Below the pieces are notes generated by a model. That model was given only the letters and a program-made list of their open reading frames with translations, did no database searches and was not told the origin of the DNA. A stretch of DNA of 64,000 nucleotides from Maribacter algicola (GTDB lineage Bacteria; Bacteroidota; Bacteroidia; Flavobacteriales; Flavobacteriaceae). Shown piece by piece: positions 18,371 through 26,371 of the stretch (position 1 is its first letter; each line of letters starts with the position of its first letter). Location: positions 1,259,128-1,323,127 of the forward strand of contig NZ_QUSX01000002.1 of NCBI RefSeq assembly GCF_003933245.1, given 5' to 3'. A program made the translations under genes and the position numbers.

Positions 18371-18407
18371 CAAAAACAACAATCGTTCGTTAATCTCAAA
18401 AGCCTAT

Positions 18408-19640
18408 ATGGATCACACCCTTGTTTTTTATTGTATTTTAATCATTCTTCTAGGGGATTTTGTACTTACCACAATATTAAACCATCTCAACGCGAAGAAA
18501 TATAAGGATGCCATCCCTCCGGATATACGCGACGTCTACAATACTGAGGAATATAAAAAATCACAGGAATACAAATTGGTCAACTATAGGTTTGGTATCG
18601 TGACTTCCGTTTTTTCATTGACCCTTATTGTCGGGTTTTTGATTTTTGGCGGTTTTGGCTTTGTAGATACCGTAGTTCGAGGCATTACAGACAACCAAAT
18701 CCTTCAGGCGCTGTTATTTTTTGGAATCATTTTGATCGGAAGCGATTTTCTGGGTACGCCCTTTTCCTATTATCAGACCTTTGTCATCGAAGAGAAATTC
18801 GGTTTCAACAAAACCACAAAAAAAACATTCCTATTGGACAAGGTAAAAAGTTGGCTGATGACCATCGTAGTCGGCGGAATACTATTGTCCTTGGTTATCT
18901 GGTTTTTTCAGTTTGCCGGGAAAAGCTTTTGGCTGTACACGTGGGCGTTAATTGCTCTATTCACCTTGTTCATGAATTTGTTTTACAGTAAATTAATTGT
19001 TCCACTGTTCAACAAACAGGAACCGCTTGAGGCAGGTACATTGAAGCAAAAAATAGAGGCTTACGCGAGCAAGGTAGGCTTTGAATTAAACAATATTTTC
19101 GTCATCAACGGATCCAAAAGATCCACTAAGGCGAATGCCTATTTTTCGGGATTTGGAAAGGAAAAAAGGGTTACCCTCTATGACACATTGATCAATGATT
19201 TGGAAGAGGATGAGATCGTTGCCGTTCTGGCCCATGAAATTGGTCATTACAAGAAAAACCATATCATCTTCAATTTGGTTACTTCGGTATTGCTAATGGG
19301 CTTTATGTTGTTCATCCTTTCCTTGTTCATAAACAATCCCAGTATTTCCTTGGCCGTTGGTGTTGACCAACCTAGTTTCCATGCAGCATTGATAGGTTTT
19401 GGAATTCTATATAGCCCCATTTCTGAACTTACGGGTCTTTTAATGAATTACTTTTCAAGAAAATTCGAATATCAAGCAGATGATTTTGCAAAAAACACCT
19501 TCGCCGCACCTCCCTTGATATCATCCCTAAAGAAACTTTCAAAAAATAGCCTGAGCAACCTGACACCCCACCCTACCTACGTTTTTGTCCATTATTCACA
19601 TCCACCTTTGGTGGAAAGAATTAGAAACTTAAAGGCATAA
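18408..19640 (+). CDS. M48 family metallopeptidase, Ste24/CAAX-protease-like
   Basis: This is a 410-residue integral membrane zinc protease with several transmembrane segments (about 5-22, 62-85, 98-115, 150-170 and 175-195). The zinc motif HEIGH is at 276-280 in VLAHEIGHYKKNH, and the third ligand is in the EYQAD segment near 355. The build follows the Ste24/CAAX prenyl protease group of M48. Bacteria generally lack prenylated CAAX proteins, so the role is probably membrane-protein quality control. The ORF is complete and ends 44 bp before rel. Confidence 0.93.
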   Translation: MDHTLVFYCILIILLGDFVLTTILNHLNAKKYKDAIPPDIRDVYNTEEYKKSQEYKLVNYRFGIVTSVFSLTLIVGFLIFGGFGFVDTVVRGITDNQILQALLFFGIILIGSDFLGTPFSYYQTFVIEEKFGFNKTTKKTFLLDKVKSWLMTIVVGGILLSLVIWFFQFAGKSFWLYTWALIALFTLFMNLFYSKLIVPLFNKQEPLEAGTLKQKIEAYASKVGFELNNIFVINGSKRSTKANAYFSGFGKEKRVTLYDTLINDLEEDEIVAVLAHEIGHYKKNHIIFNLVTSVLLMGFMLFILSLFINNPSISLAVGVDQPSFHAALIGFGILYSPISELTGLLMNYFSRKFEYQADDFAKNTFAAPPLISSLKKLSKNSLSNLTPHPTYVFVHYSHPPLVERIRNLKA

Positions 19641-19646
19641 TTTTTG

Positions 19647-19677
19647 TTGTCTAACAGCTAGGATTGTGCTAATTTTA
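19647..19677 (+). promoter_or_regulatory. candidate promoter of rel
   Basis: TTG at 19647-19649 and TAATTTTA at 19670-19677 are separated by 20 bases, close to the Bacteroidota pattern TTG-N17-23-TAnnTTTG with the last base deviating. The ATG of rel is seven bases further on. Confidence 0.4.
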
Positions 19678-19684
19678 ATCAAGT

Positions 19685-21889
19685 ATGACACAGGCTGCAA
19701 TAGAACAAGAGAACAAACTGATTGCCCAAGAGTATAAGGAGCTTTTACGCATTAGTTACCAAACTTTATCGGACGATGATAAAAAACTAATACGAAGTGC
19801 CTTTGAGGTTGCCGTGGACGCCCATAAAGACCAACGCAGAAAATCTGGGGAGGCATATGTATTCCACCCAATTGCCGTGGCTAAAATTGTAGCCTCGGAA
19901 ATTGGCTTGGATGCGGTAAGTATTGCTTCCGCCCTTTTACATGATGTTGTGGAGGATACGGTATACACTTTGGACGATATCGATCGTATGTTTGGCGAAA
20001 CCGTGGCCCGTATCGTAGATGGCCTTACTAAAATATCCCATTTAAAAAAGGATATGAACATCTCGCAACAGGCGGAGAACTTTAGGAAGATGCTTTTGAC
20101 CCTGAACGATGATGTAAGGGTCATTATAATCAAGATCGCCGATCGTTACCACAATATGCTTACCATGGATTCCATGCCGGAGCACAAGCAAGTGAAGATT
20201 GCCTCTGAAACTTTGTATATCTATGCTCCGCTGGCCCATAGAATTGGACTATATAATATAAAAACGGAACTTGAGGATTTAAGCTTAAAATATACCGAAC
20301 CGGAAGTCTACAATGACATCAAAAGTAAGATCGAGGAGAGCAAGGAAGAACAGCAAGCCTACATAGATGCCTTTTCCAATACAATAGATAACTCGCTGAA
20401 ACAGGAGGGCTTAAATTATTATATCAAAGGCCGGATGAAGTCCATTTTCTCCATGCGGCGAAAAATGAAGGCCCAAAATGTGGGCTTTGATGAAATCTAT
20501 GATAAGTTCGCTATCCGGATAATCTATAAATCCGATGCCAAGAACGAAAAGTTTCTGGCCTGGAAAATATACTCCATTGTAACCGATCACTTTACCCCCA
20601 ACCCTGTACGCCTTAGGGACTGGATATCCTCACCAAAATCGACCGGATACGAAGCCCTGCACATCACGGTGATGGGACCCAAAGGAAAATGGGTAGAAGT
20701 ACAGATCAGAAGCGAACGGATGCACGAAATTGCCGAAAAGGGTTATGCGGCACATTTCAAATACAAGCACGGTGAGCAAAAGGAACAGGGCATTGAGGTG
20801 TGGCTGAACAAGCTTCAAGAGGCCTTAGAAAATTCGAATGCGAATGCAGTCGATTTCGTGGAGGAGTTCAAATTGAACCTTTACTCAAAAGAAATCTTTG
20901 TATTCACACCAAAAGGGGAATTAAAATCACTTCCAAAAGGAGCCACACCGCTCGACTTTTCCTTCAACATCCACACAGAAGTGGGAATGCGTACCCGTGG
21001 CGCCAAGGTGAATGGCAAACTGGTACCCCTGAATACGACCCTGCACAGTGGAGACCAGGTGGAAATCATAACATCTGAACAGGCAAAGCCCAACCAAAAC
21101 TGGTTGGACTATGCCACAACGGCAAGGGCCAGGGCCAAAATTAAGTCGGTTTTAAGGGAAGAAAAAAAATCAGTTGCAGAGGAAGGCAAGGAAATTCTCA
21201 GAAGGAAATTAAAATCCCAAAAAATTACCTTGAACGAAGATTCTATCAATAAAATGGTGACCTTTTTCAAGCTAAAGACCAGTTTGGACCTTTTCTTTAG
21301 GGTAGGTATTGGGTCTATAGACAACCAGATGATTCGGGATTTTGCCTCTTCCTATAGCAATGCCTTTATAAGCTTTTTTAAGAACAGGATAAGAAGGAGC
21401 CCAGCTCCAGAGGATATTGACCGGGAAGAAATTACCTCTAAATACGATCTCTTGGTCTTTGGCAAGGAGGAAGAAAAATTGGATTATAAACTTTCGCAAT
21501 GCTGTAACCCCATTCCAGGCGATGAAGTGTTTGGCTTTGTGAGCGTATCCGAAGGAATCAAGGTCCATAAAAAGAATTGTCCCAACGCCATTTCGCTCCA
21601 GTCGAATTACGCATACCGAATTATCAGCGCGAAATGGGTGGATTCCTCACAGGAAGAATTCAAGGCGGATATCCAGCTTACGGGTATAGACAACCTAGGC
21701 CTTGTAAGTGAGATTACCGAAGTAATCTCCGATAATATGCACGTGAACATGCGCAATCTTAACTTTAGTACGGATGGCGGCACCTTTACGGGAAAAATTA
21801 CCGTTGTGGTCAAGAACAAGGGAATCTTGAACAAACTTACGGAGAACCTGCAGCAAATAAACGGTATTGACAAAGTGACCCGTCTGTAG
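19685..21889 (+). CDS. rel: bifunctional (p)ppGpp synthetase/hydrolase, RelA/SpoT family
   Basis: This 734-residue stringent-response enzyme makes and degrades the alarmone (p)ppGpp. The HD hydrolase domain occupies about 40-200, with FHPIAVA (His61) and LLHDVVEDT (His86, Asp87) intact. The synthetase domain is at about 240-370, with GRMKSIFS, YDKFAIRII, STGYEALHITV and VEVQIRSERMHEIAE. A TGS domain follows at about 400-460 (VFTPKGELKSLPKGATPLDF), then a Cys-containing segment (SQCCNPIPGDEV) and a C-terminal ACT domain at about 655-734. Because both catalytic domains keep their motifs, it is probably the bifunctional Rel of this genome. Confidence 0.96.
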   Translation: MTQAAIEQENKLIAQEYKELLRISYQTLSDDDKKLIRSAFEVAVDAHKDQRRKSGEAYVFHPIAVAKIVASEIGLDAVSIASALLHDVVEDTVYTLDDIDRMFGETVARIVDGLTKISHLKKDMNISQQAENFRKMLLTLNDDVRVIIIKIADRYHNMLTMDSMPEHKQVKIASETLYIYAPLAHRIGLYNIKTELEDLSLKYTEPEVYNDIKSKIEESKEEQQAYIDAFSNTIDNSLKQEGLNYYIKGRMKSIFSMRRKMKAQNVGFDEIYDKFAIRIIYKSDAKNEKFLAWKIYSIVTDHFTPNPVRLRDWISSPKSTGYEALHITVMGPKGKWVEVQIRSERMHEIAEKGYAAHFKYKHGEQKEQGIEVWLNKLQEALENSNANAVDFVEEFKLNLYSKEIFVFTPKGELKSLPKGATPLDFSFNIHTEVGMRTRGAKVNGKLVPLNTTLHSGDQVEIITSEQAKPNQNWLDYATTARARAKIKSVLREEKKSVAEEGKEILRRKLKSQKITLNEDSINKMVTFFKLKTSLDLFFRVGIGSIDNQMIRDFASSYSNAFISFFKNRIRRSPAPEDIDREEITSKYDLLVFGKEEEKLDYKLSQCCNPIPGDEVFGFVSVSEGIKVHKKNCPNAISLQSNYAYRIISAKWVDSSQEEFKADIQLTGIDNLGLVSEITEVISDNMHVNMRNLNFSTDGGTFTGKITVVVKNKGILNKLTENLQQINGIDKVTRL

Positions 21890-22038
21890 TCCATGATTTA
21901 GGATTTGTGTTCCACCGGCTCAATGGCCATTTATTAAAAATCATGGGACAAAATTTTTGAGCATCATGGCGCATCGGTTTAAAATGATTAGGAGATAAGG
22001 GACTTTGGAAAACTATTGACAAATTCTTGAACGGGCCC

Positions 22039-22071
22039 TTGGAAAGGAATAAAAATTTAACTGTACCTTTG
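22039..22071 (+). promoter_or_regulatory. promoter of the fur-purA unit
   Basis: TTG at 22039-22041 and TACCTTTG at 22064-22071 are separated by 22 bases, a full match to the Bacteroidota housekeeping promoter. It predicts a start about 10 bases before the ATG at 22090, which also supports that start over the GTG/ATG choices upstream. The remainder of 21890-22038 shows no gene. Confidence 0.7.
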
Positions 22072-22089
22072 TACATTAACATAAATTGT

Positions 22090-22545
22090 ATGGCTTCCGA
22101 GAAGAATCAGGAAATAGTTAAAAATGTCTTTACCACCTTTTTGGAGGAAAACGGACATAGAAAAACACCTGAGCGCTACGCAATACTTCAAGAAATTTAT
22201 GATAGCGAAGATCACTTCGATATTGAGTCGCTCTACATAAAAATGAAGAATAAAAACTACCGTGTAAGTAGGGCCACCCTATACAATACCATTGAACTGT
22301 TGTTGGACTGTAAGTTGGTACGCAAACACCAATTCGGAAAAAACCAGGCGCAATATGAGAAGTCTTACTTTGACCGTCAGCACGATCATGTAATTCTTAC
22401 GGATACGGGAGAGGTTATGGAGTTTTGCGATCCTAGGATCCAGTCCATCAAAAAAACGATAGAGGAAGTGTTCGACATTAAAATCAATACACATTCCCTT
22501 TATTTTTACGGAGTAAAAAACAATTCAGATAATACGAATAACTAA
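22090..22545 (+). CDS. fur: Fur family transcriptional regulator
   Basis: This is a 151-residue metal-responsive regulator of the Fur superfamily. The N-terminal winged helix covers about 10-90 ([25 protein letters not shown], split over the recognition helix region with [15 protein letters not shown]). The dimerisation domain has [17 protein letters not shown] with the His ligands of the regulatory metal site. The C-terminal CxxC structural zinc pair of many Fur proteins is absent. Whether it senses iron, zinc or peroxide cannot be decided. It is preceded by a strong promoter and followed 19 bp later by purA, so the two are probably co-transcribed, an arrangement I recall as frequent in Flavobacteriaceae. 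Confidence 0.92.
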   Translation: MASEKNQEIVKNVFTTFLEENGHRKTPERYAILQEIYDSEDHFDIESLYIKMKNKNYRVSRATLYNTIELLLDCKLVRKHQFGKNQAQYEKSYFDRQHDHVILTDTGEVMEFCDPRIQSIKKTIEEVFDIKINTHSLYFYGVKNNSDNTNN

Positions 22546-22564
22546 CCAAGCAAGCTTTTTTTAA

Positions 22565-23836
22565 ATGGCAGTAGATTTATTGTTGGGCCTACAATGGGGG
22601 GACGAAGGAAAAGGAAAAATCGTTGATGTACTCACAAAAAATTATGACATAATAGCACGTTTTCAAGGGGGGCCCAATGCAGGGCATACCTTGGAATTCG
22701 ATGGCATAAAACATGTCCTACATACCATTCCCTCAGGTATTTTCCATAAAAATGCCATTAATGTTGTGGGGAACGGTGTGGTCATAGACCCGGTTATCTT
22801 TAAAAAGGAAATAGACAACCTAAAAAAGTTTAACCTGGATATTAAGTCCATCCTTTTGATTTCAAGAAAAGCCCATTTAATCCTACCTACCCATCGCTTG
22901 TTGGACGCAGCTTCGGAAGCTGCAAAAGGTAAGGCCAAAATTGGATCTACGTTAAAAGGAATAGGTCCTACCTATATGGATAAAACGGGTAGGAACGGTA
23001 TGCGCGTTGGGGATTTGGAACTGGACGATTGGAAAGAAAAGTATCGAAGTCTGGCCAATAAGCACGAGGCTATGATCAATTTCTACGATGTGGACATACA
23101 ATATGATTTGGCAGAGCTGGAAGCGGATTTCTTTATGGCGGTAAAGGAACTCAAGGAATTGACCTTTATTGATAGTGAGGAATATTTGTACCAGGCCCAA
23201 AAGGCTGGCAAAAAAATATTAGCGGAAGGTGCCCAAGGATCCTTATTGGACATTGACTTTGGAACCTATCCTTTTGTGACATCCTCCAATACGACGGCCG
23301 CAGGTGCCTGTACGGGATTAGGAATAGCCCCCAACCAGATTGGGGGGGTCAAAGGTATTTTTAAAGCCTATACCACTAGGGTGGGCAGTGGACCCTTTCC
23401 CACGGAACTTTTCGACGAGATTGGGGAGACCATGGGACGCGTAGGTAATGAATTTGGGGCAACTACGGGAAGGCCAAGAAGATGCGGCTGGTTGGATTTG
23501 GTAGCGCTAAAATATGCCGTTAGGATCAACGGTGTTACTGAGTTGATGATGATGAAAGGCGACGTACTCAGCGGATTTAAAAAACTAAAGATTTGTACTG
23601 CCTATAATTATAAAGGAAAAAAAATTGAACACCTACCTTTCAATATTGAGGCCGAAAACGTGACGCCCATATATACAGAAATGGACGGTTGGGCAGAGGA
23701 CTTGACCAAAATGGAGACGGAAGCGCAGTTCCCAAAGGCTTTGAAAGAGTATATAGCCTTTTTGGAAAAGGAATTGGAAGTACCTATAAAGATTGTTTCC
23801 GTGGGACCGGATAGAACCCAAACAATTCATAGGTAG
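22565..23836 (+). CDS. purA: adenylosuccinate synthase PurA
   Basis: PurA joins IMP and aspartate using GTP in the first committed step of AMP synthesis. The 423-residue protein has the N-terminal signature LLLGLQWGDEGKGKIVD with the catalytic Asp, then GGPNAGHT with the catalytic His. GIGPTYMDKTGRNG, EGAQGSLLDIDFGTYPFVTSS and the C-terminal VGPDRTQTI follow. All family blocks are in order, and the length is normal for bacterial PurA. A strong terminator follows 21 bases after the stop. Confidence 0.98.
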   Translation: MAVDLLLGLQWGDEGKGKIVDVLTKNYDIIARFQGGPNAGHTLEFDGIKHVLHTIPSGIFHKNAINVVGNGVVIDPVIFKKEIDNLKKFNLDIKSILLISRKAHLILPTHRLLDAASEAAKGKAKIGSTLKGIGPTYMDKTGRNGMRVGDLELDDWKEKYRSLANKHEAMINFYDVDIQYDLAELEADFFMAVKELKELTFIDSEEYLYQAQKAGKKILAEGAQGSLLDIDFGTYPFVTSSNTTAAGACTGLGIAPNQIGGVKGIFKAYTTRVGSGPFPTELFDEIGETMGRVGNEFGATTGRPRRCGWLDLVALKYAVRINGVTELMMMKGDVLSGFKKLKICTAYNYKGKKIEHLPFNIEAENVTPIYTEMDGWAEDLTKMETEAQFPKALKEYIAFLEKELEVPIKIVSVGPDRTQTIHR

Positions 23837-23857
23837 CACATAGAATTCATAAATTTT

Positions 23858-23901
23858 AGGATAGCGGTATTGACAAAAGTCGGTATCGCTATCCTTTTTT
23901 T
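23858..23901 (+). terminator. intrinsic terminator after purA
   Basis: A long stem (AGGATAGCG outer arm, with continued pairing including G-U pairs for 17 bp and a four-base A loop) ends in CGCTATCCT followed by seven T. It closes the fur-purA unit. Confidence 0.9.
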
Positions 23902-23943
23902 ATTAAATTACCATTCAAATCCAAGAAATAACGAAACCCAAAA

Positions 23944-24732
23944 ATGAAAAAACTAAAGTTTCTCCCTATTCTTTTCATAATAGTACTGTCCTGCAAATCC
24001 GAAAAAAAAGAGGACCATCCAACCGAAACTAGCGAAAAAGAAGCCCCTGAGGAATGGATTATGTTGTTCGATGGTAAAAGTACCGAAGGATGGCGTGCGT
24101 ACAATGGTGATGAACTTCCTCCCGGATGGATTGCCAAGGATGGCGCCCTCACCTTTGATACGGAATTGGGATTGGAACAGGATTATACCGGTGGCAAGGA
24201 CATTATCTACGGTGCCGAAGAATTTGAAAACTTTGAACTCTATTTGGAATGGAAATTACCGGAAGGTGGCAACAGTGGTATTTTTTACCATTTAAAGGAA
24301 GGCTATGGCGGTCCGCCCGAAGTGGCTCCGGAATATCAACTAATAGACGATGAAAACTATGCCAAGATCCATGATCTTACCGCGTACAATAAAAGTTTGG
24401 GCTACACGGAGAAGCCGGAAGAACTAAAACCGCTACAGCAAACCGCTTCCGATTATGCTATGCACCCTGCCGACCAAAGTAAAAAAATATTGAATCCGGT
24501 CGGGGAATGGAATTCAACTAGAATTGTTTTTACACCGGAAAAAGTAGAACATTGGTTGAACGGCCAAATGGTACTATCCTTTGTTCCTTGGTCCGAAGAT
24601 TGGTATGAACGAAAGAATTCAGATAAATGGAAAAATAGCGAGGACTATGGTAAGTTCAAAACAGGCTACATCGGACTCCAAGACCATTCCAGTCCCATCT
24701 GGTTCAGAAATATCAAAATCAAAAAACTATAA
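23944..24732 (+). CDS. DUF1080 / 3-keto-disaccharide hydrolase domain lipoprotein
   Basis: This 262-residue lipoprotein (lipobox IVLSC, Cys18) is built around a single concanavalin-like DUF1080 domain (PF06439). Typical features are MLFDGKSTEGWRAY near residue 40, GGKDIIYGAEEFENFEL, WKLPEGGNSGIFYHL, and the closing TGYIGLQDHSSPIWFRNIKI. Members of this family hydrolyse 3-keto-glycosides in Bacteroidota. It starts a plus-strand series with an oxidoreductase, a cytochrome-type dehydrogenase and a ThuA protein, which supports a role in cleaving oxidised disaccharides at the cell surface or in the periplasm. Confidence 0.9.
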   Translation: MKKLKFLPILFIIVLSCKSEKKEDHPTETSEKEAPEEWIMLFDGKSTEGWRAYNGDELPPGWIAKDGALTFDTELGLEQDYTGGKDIIYGAEEFENFELYLEWKLPEGGNSGIFYHLKEGYGGPPEVAPEYQLIDDENYAKIHDLTAYNKSLGYTEKPEELKPLQQTASDYAMHPADQSKKILNPVGEWNSTRIVFTPEKVEHWLNGQMVLSFVPWSEDWYERKNSDKWKNSEDYGKFKTGYIGLQDHSSPIWFRNIKIKKL

Positions 24733-24771
24733 AACATACCCCAAAAGGGAAAGTACATTTTCAATAATTTT

Positions 24772-24799
24772 CAGGAGTACCTTTATAGGATAACTCCTG
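24772..24799 (+). promoter_or_regulatory. inverted repeat before the Gfo/Idh gene
   Basis: CAGGAGT at 24772-24778 and ACTCCTG at 24793-24799 form a perfect 7-bp inverted repeat with a 14-base spacer, lying 28 bases before the start of the oxidoreductase gene. It may be an operator or an mRNA hairpin. There is no T run, so it is not a terminator. Confidence 0.3.
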
Positions 24800-24827
24800 G
24801 CCCATAACTAAAACTAACAACCAACTC

Positions 24828-26288
24828 ATGAAAAAAAGGGAATTTTTAAAAAAATCGGCCATACTTGCCTCCTCAACGGCCATTATGCCTTCGATATTTT
24901 TAGCTTGCAAAGAAGCGGAAAGAGAAGTAGTAAAAGCACCGTTGACCCGATTAAGAACGGCACATATTGGCGTTGGGAATATGGGAGGGGCAGATTTGAC
25001 GGATATCTCGTCGCATGCAAAAGTGGATGTTACGGCGTTATGCGATGTGGATGCCAACAACCTTGCCGCCGCAAAAAAATTACATCCCAATGCAAAAACC
25101 TATACCGATTATAGGGTAATGCTGGAAGAACTAGGAGATGAAATCGATGCGGTAATTGTGAGTACCCCTGATCACACCCATGCACCGGCTTCCATGATGG
25201 CCATGAACATGAACAAACCTGTGTACTGCCAAAAACCCCTGACCCATTATGTTTCGGAAGCTAGGGCGATGAAAAAGCTGGCGGAAGAAAAAGGCCTGGT
25301 TACCCAAATGGGGATTCAAGTGCATTCCTTTTATGACTATAAATTGGCCACATTGTTGATACAATCCGGCATCATTGGTAAAGTACATACGGTACATGCG
25401 TGGTCGCCCAAAAATTGGGGCTATGATGGTCCAGAACCTGAAGGAGCAGATCCTGTTCCAGAAAGCTTGGATTGGAATCTTTGGTTGGGAACTTCGGCCA
25501 AGAGACCTTACAAAGAAGGGGTGTATCACCCTGGAAATTGGAGGAAATTGGTGGATTACGGCTGTGGGACTTTAGGGGACATGGGAGTTCATATTTTCGA
25601 CACCCCATATAACGCCTTGGAACTGGACGTGCCCAGAACCATTAAGAATGAATGTAGGGAACCAAATGGATTCGGTTTCCCGGAAAAAAATATAGTGACC
25701 TACGATTTCCCTGGTACCAAACATACCGCAGAATCCTTAAAATGGATATGGTACGATGGGCCAGGCGCTCCGGAAATGCACGAGGACCTAAAATTACCAA
25801 ATAGTGCTGCCACCAAGGAAGCAGGTTCCAATTCAGATAGCAAGGAATCCATGGAAGATAAAATATCCTTGGACGCGGGCATTGCTGAAGCAGGGCAGCT
25901 TCCTGAGCAAGGTGCTATGTTCGTTGGGGATAAGGGAAGGCTTTTGTTACCACATTTTATGCAATTACCACAAAAAATTGTGGATGGTGAATATGTGGAC
26001 ATTTCAGAAGAGATCGCACAGGTAGAGCAAGCCAATAATATGGGAAAACCCATAAGGGATTACGCTTCGGAGGGACCTAAACATTATCATCAATTTGTGG
26101 ACGCCTGTTTAGGGGAAGCTGAAACAAGTGCTCCTTTTTCATATGCTTCCAGACTGACCGAAACTATTTTACTGGGTGTGATAGCAGGAAGGTTTCCCAA
26201 CCAAACGCTTCATTGGGACGCCCAAAATGCAAAATTTGCCGAAGAGGAGGCCAATCAATATTTGGAAGGGGATTATAGGGATTTCTAA
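24828..26288 (+). CDS. Gfo/Idh/MocA family oxidoreductase, exported
   Basis: This is a 486-residue NAD(P)-dependent sugar oxidoreductase family member. The N-terminus MKKREFLKKSAILASS resembles a Tat-type leader with lysines in place of the arginine pair, and IFLAC gives a possible lipobox at Cys27. The Rossmann part has HIGVGNMGG near residue 47, STPDHTHAPASM and the YCQKPLTHY equivalent of the EKP motif. The catalytic-domain GDMGVHIFD with its conserved Asp/His lies near 245-255. Relatives act on sugars, inositols and 3-keto glycosides. Here it sits between the DUF1080 and cytochrome genes and probably oxidises or reduces a sugar ring hydroxyl. A terminator follows. Confidence 0.92.
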   Translation: MKKREFLKKSAILASSTAIMPSIFLACKEAEREVVKAPLTRLRTAHIGVGNMGGADLTDISSHAKVDVTALCDVDANNLAAAKKLHPNAKTYTDYRVMLEELGDEIDAVIVSTPDHTHAPASMMAMNMNKPVYCQKPLTHYVSEARAMKKLAEEKGLVTQMGIQVHSFYDYKLATLLIQSGIIGKVHTVHAWSPKNWGYDGPEPEGADPVPESLDWNLWLGTSAKRPYKEGVYHPGNWRKLVDYGCGTLGDMGVHIFDTPYNALELDVPRTIKNECREPNGFGFPEKNIVTYDFPGTKHTAESLKWIWYDGPGAPEMHEDLKLPNSAATKEAGSNSDSKESMEDKISLDAGIAEAGQLPEQGAMFVGDKGRLLLPHFMQLPQKIVDGEYVDISEEIAQVEQANNMGKPIRDYASEGPKHYHQFVDACLGEAETSAPFSYASRLTETILLGVIAGRFPNQTLHWDAQNAKFAEEEANQYLEGDYRDF

Positions 26289-26310
26289 GCAAGGAATCAG
26301 ATCAAAACTA

Positions 26311-26340
26311 AAAAAGGCCACTTACCAGTGGCTTTTTTAT
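26311..26340 (+). terminator. intrinsic terminator after the Gfo/Idh gene
   Basis: GCCAC and GTGGC pair around a six-base loop and are flanked by AAAAA and TTTTTT, so the stem extends with A-U pairs. It lies 22 bases after the stop codon and separates the first two genes of the sugar cluster from the next two. Confidence 0.8.
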
Positions 26341-26371
26341 ATTTATATTTAATGGCACTTATATTCAACCA

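Noticed and set aside
21890..22038. Possible small gene between rel and fur
   Set aside because: Frames here are short, with no signal or motif; only the fur promoter at its end is supported.
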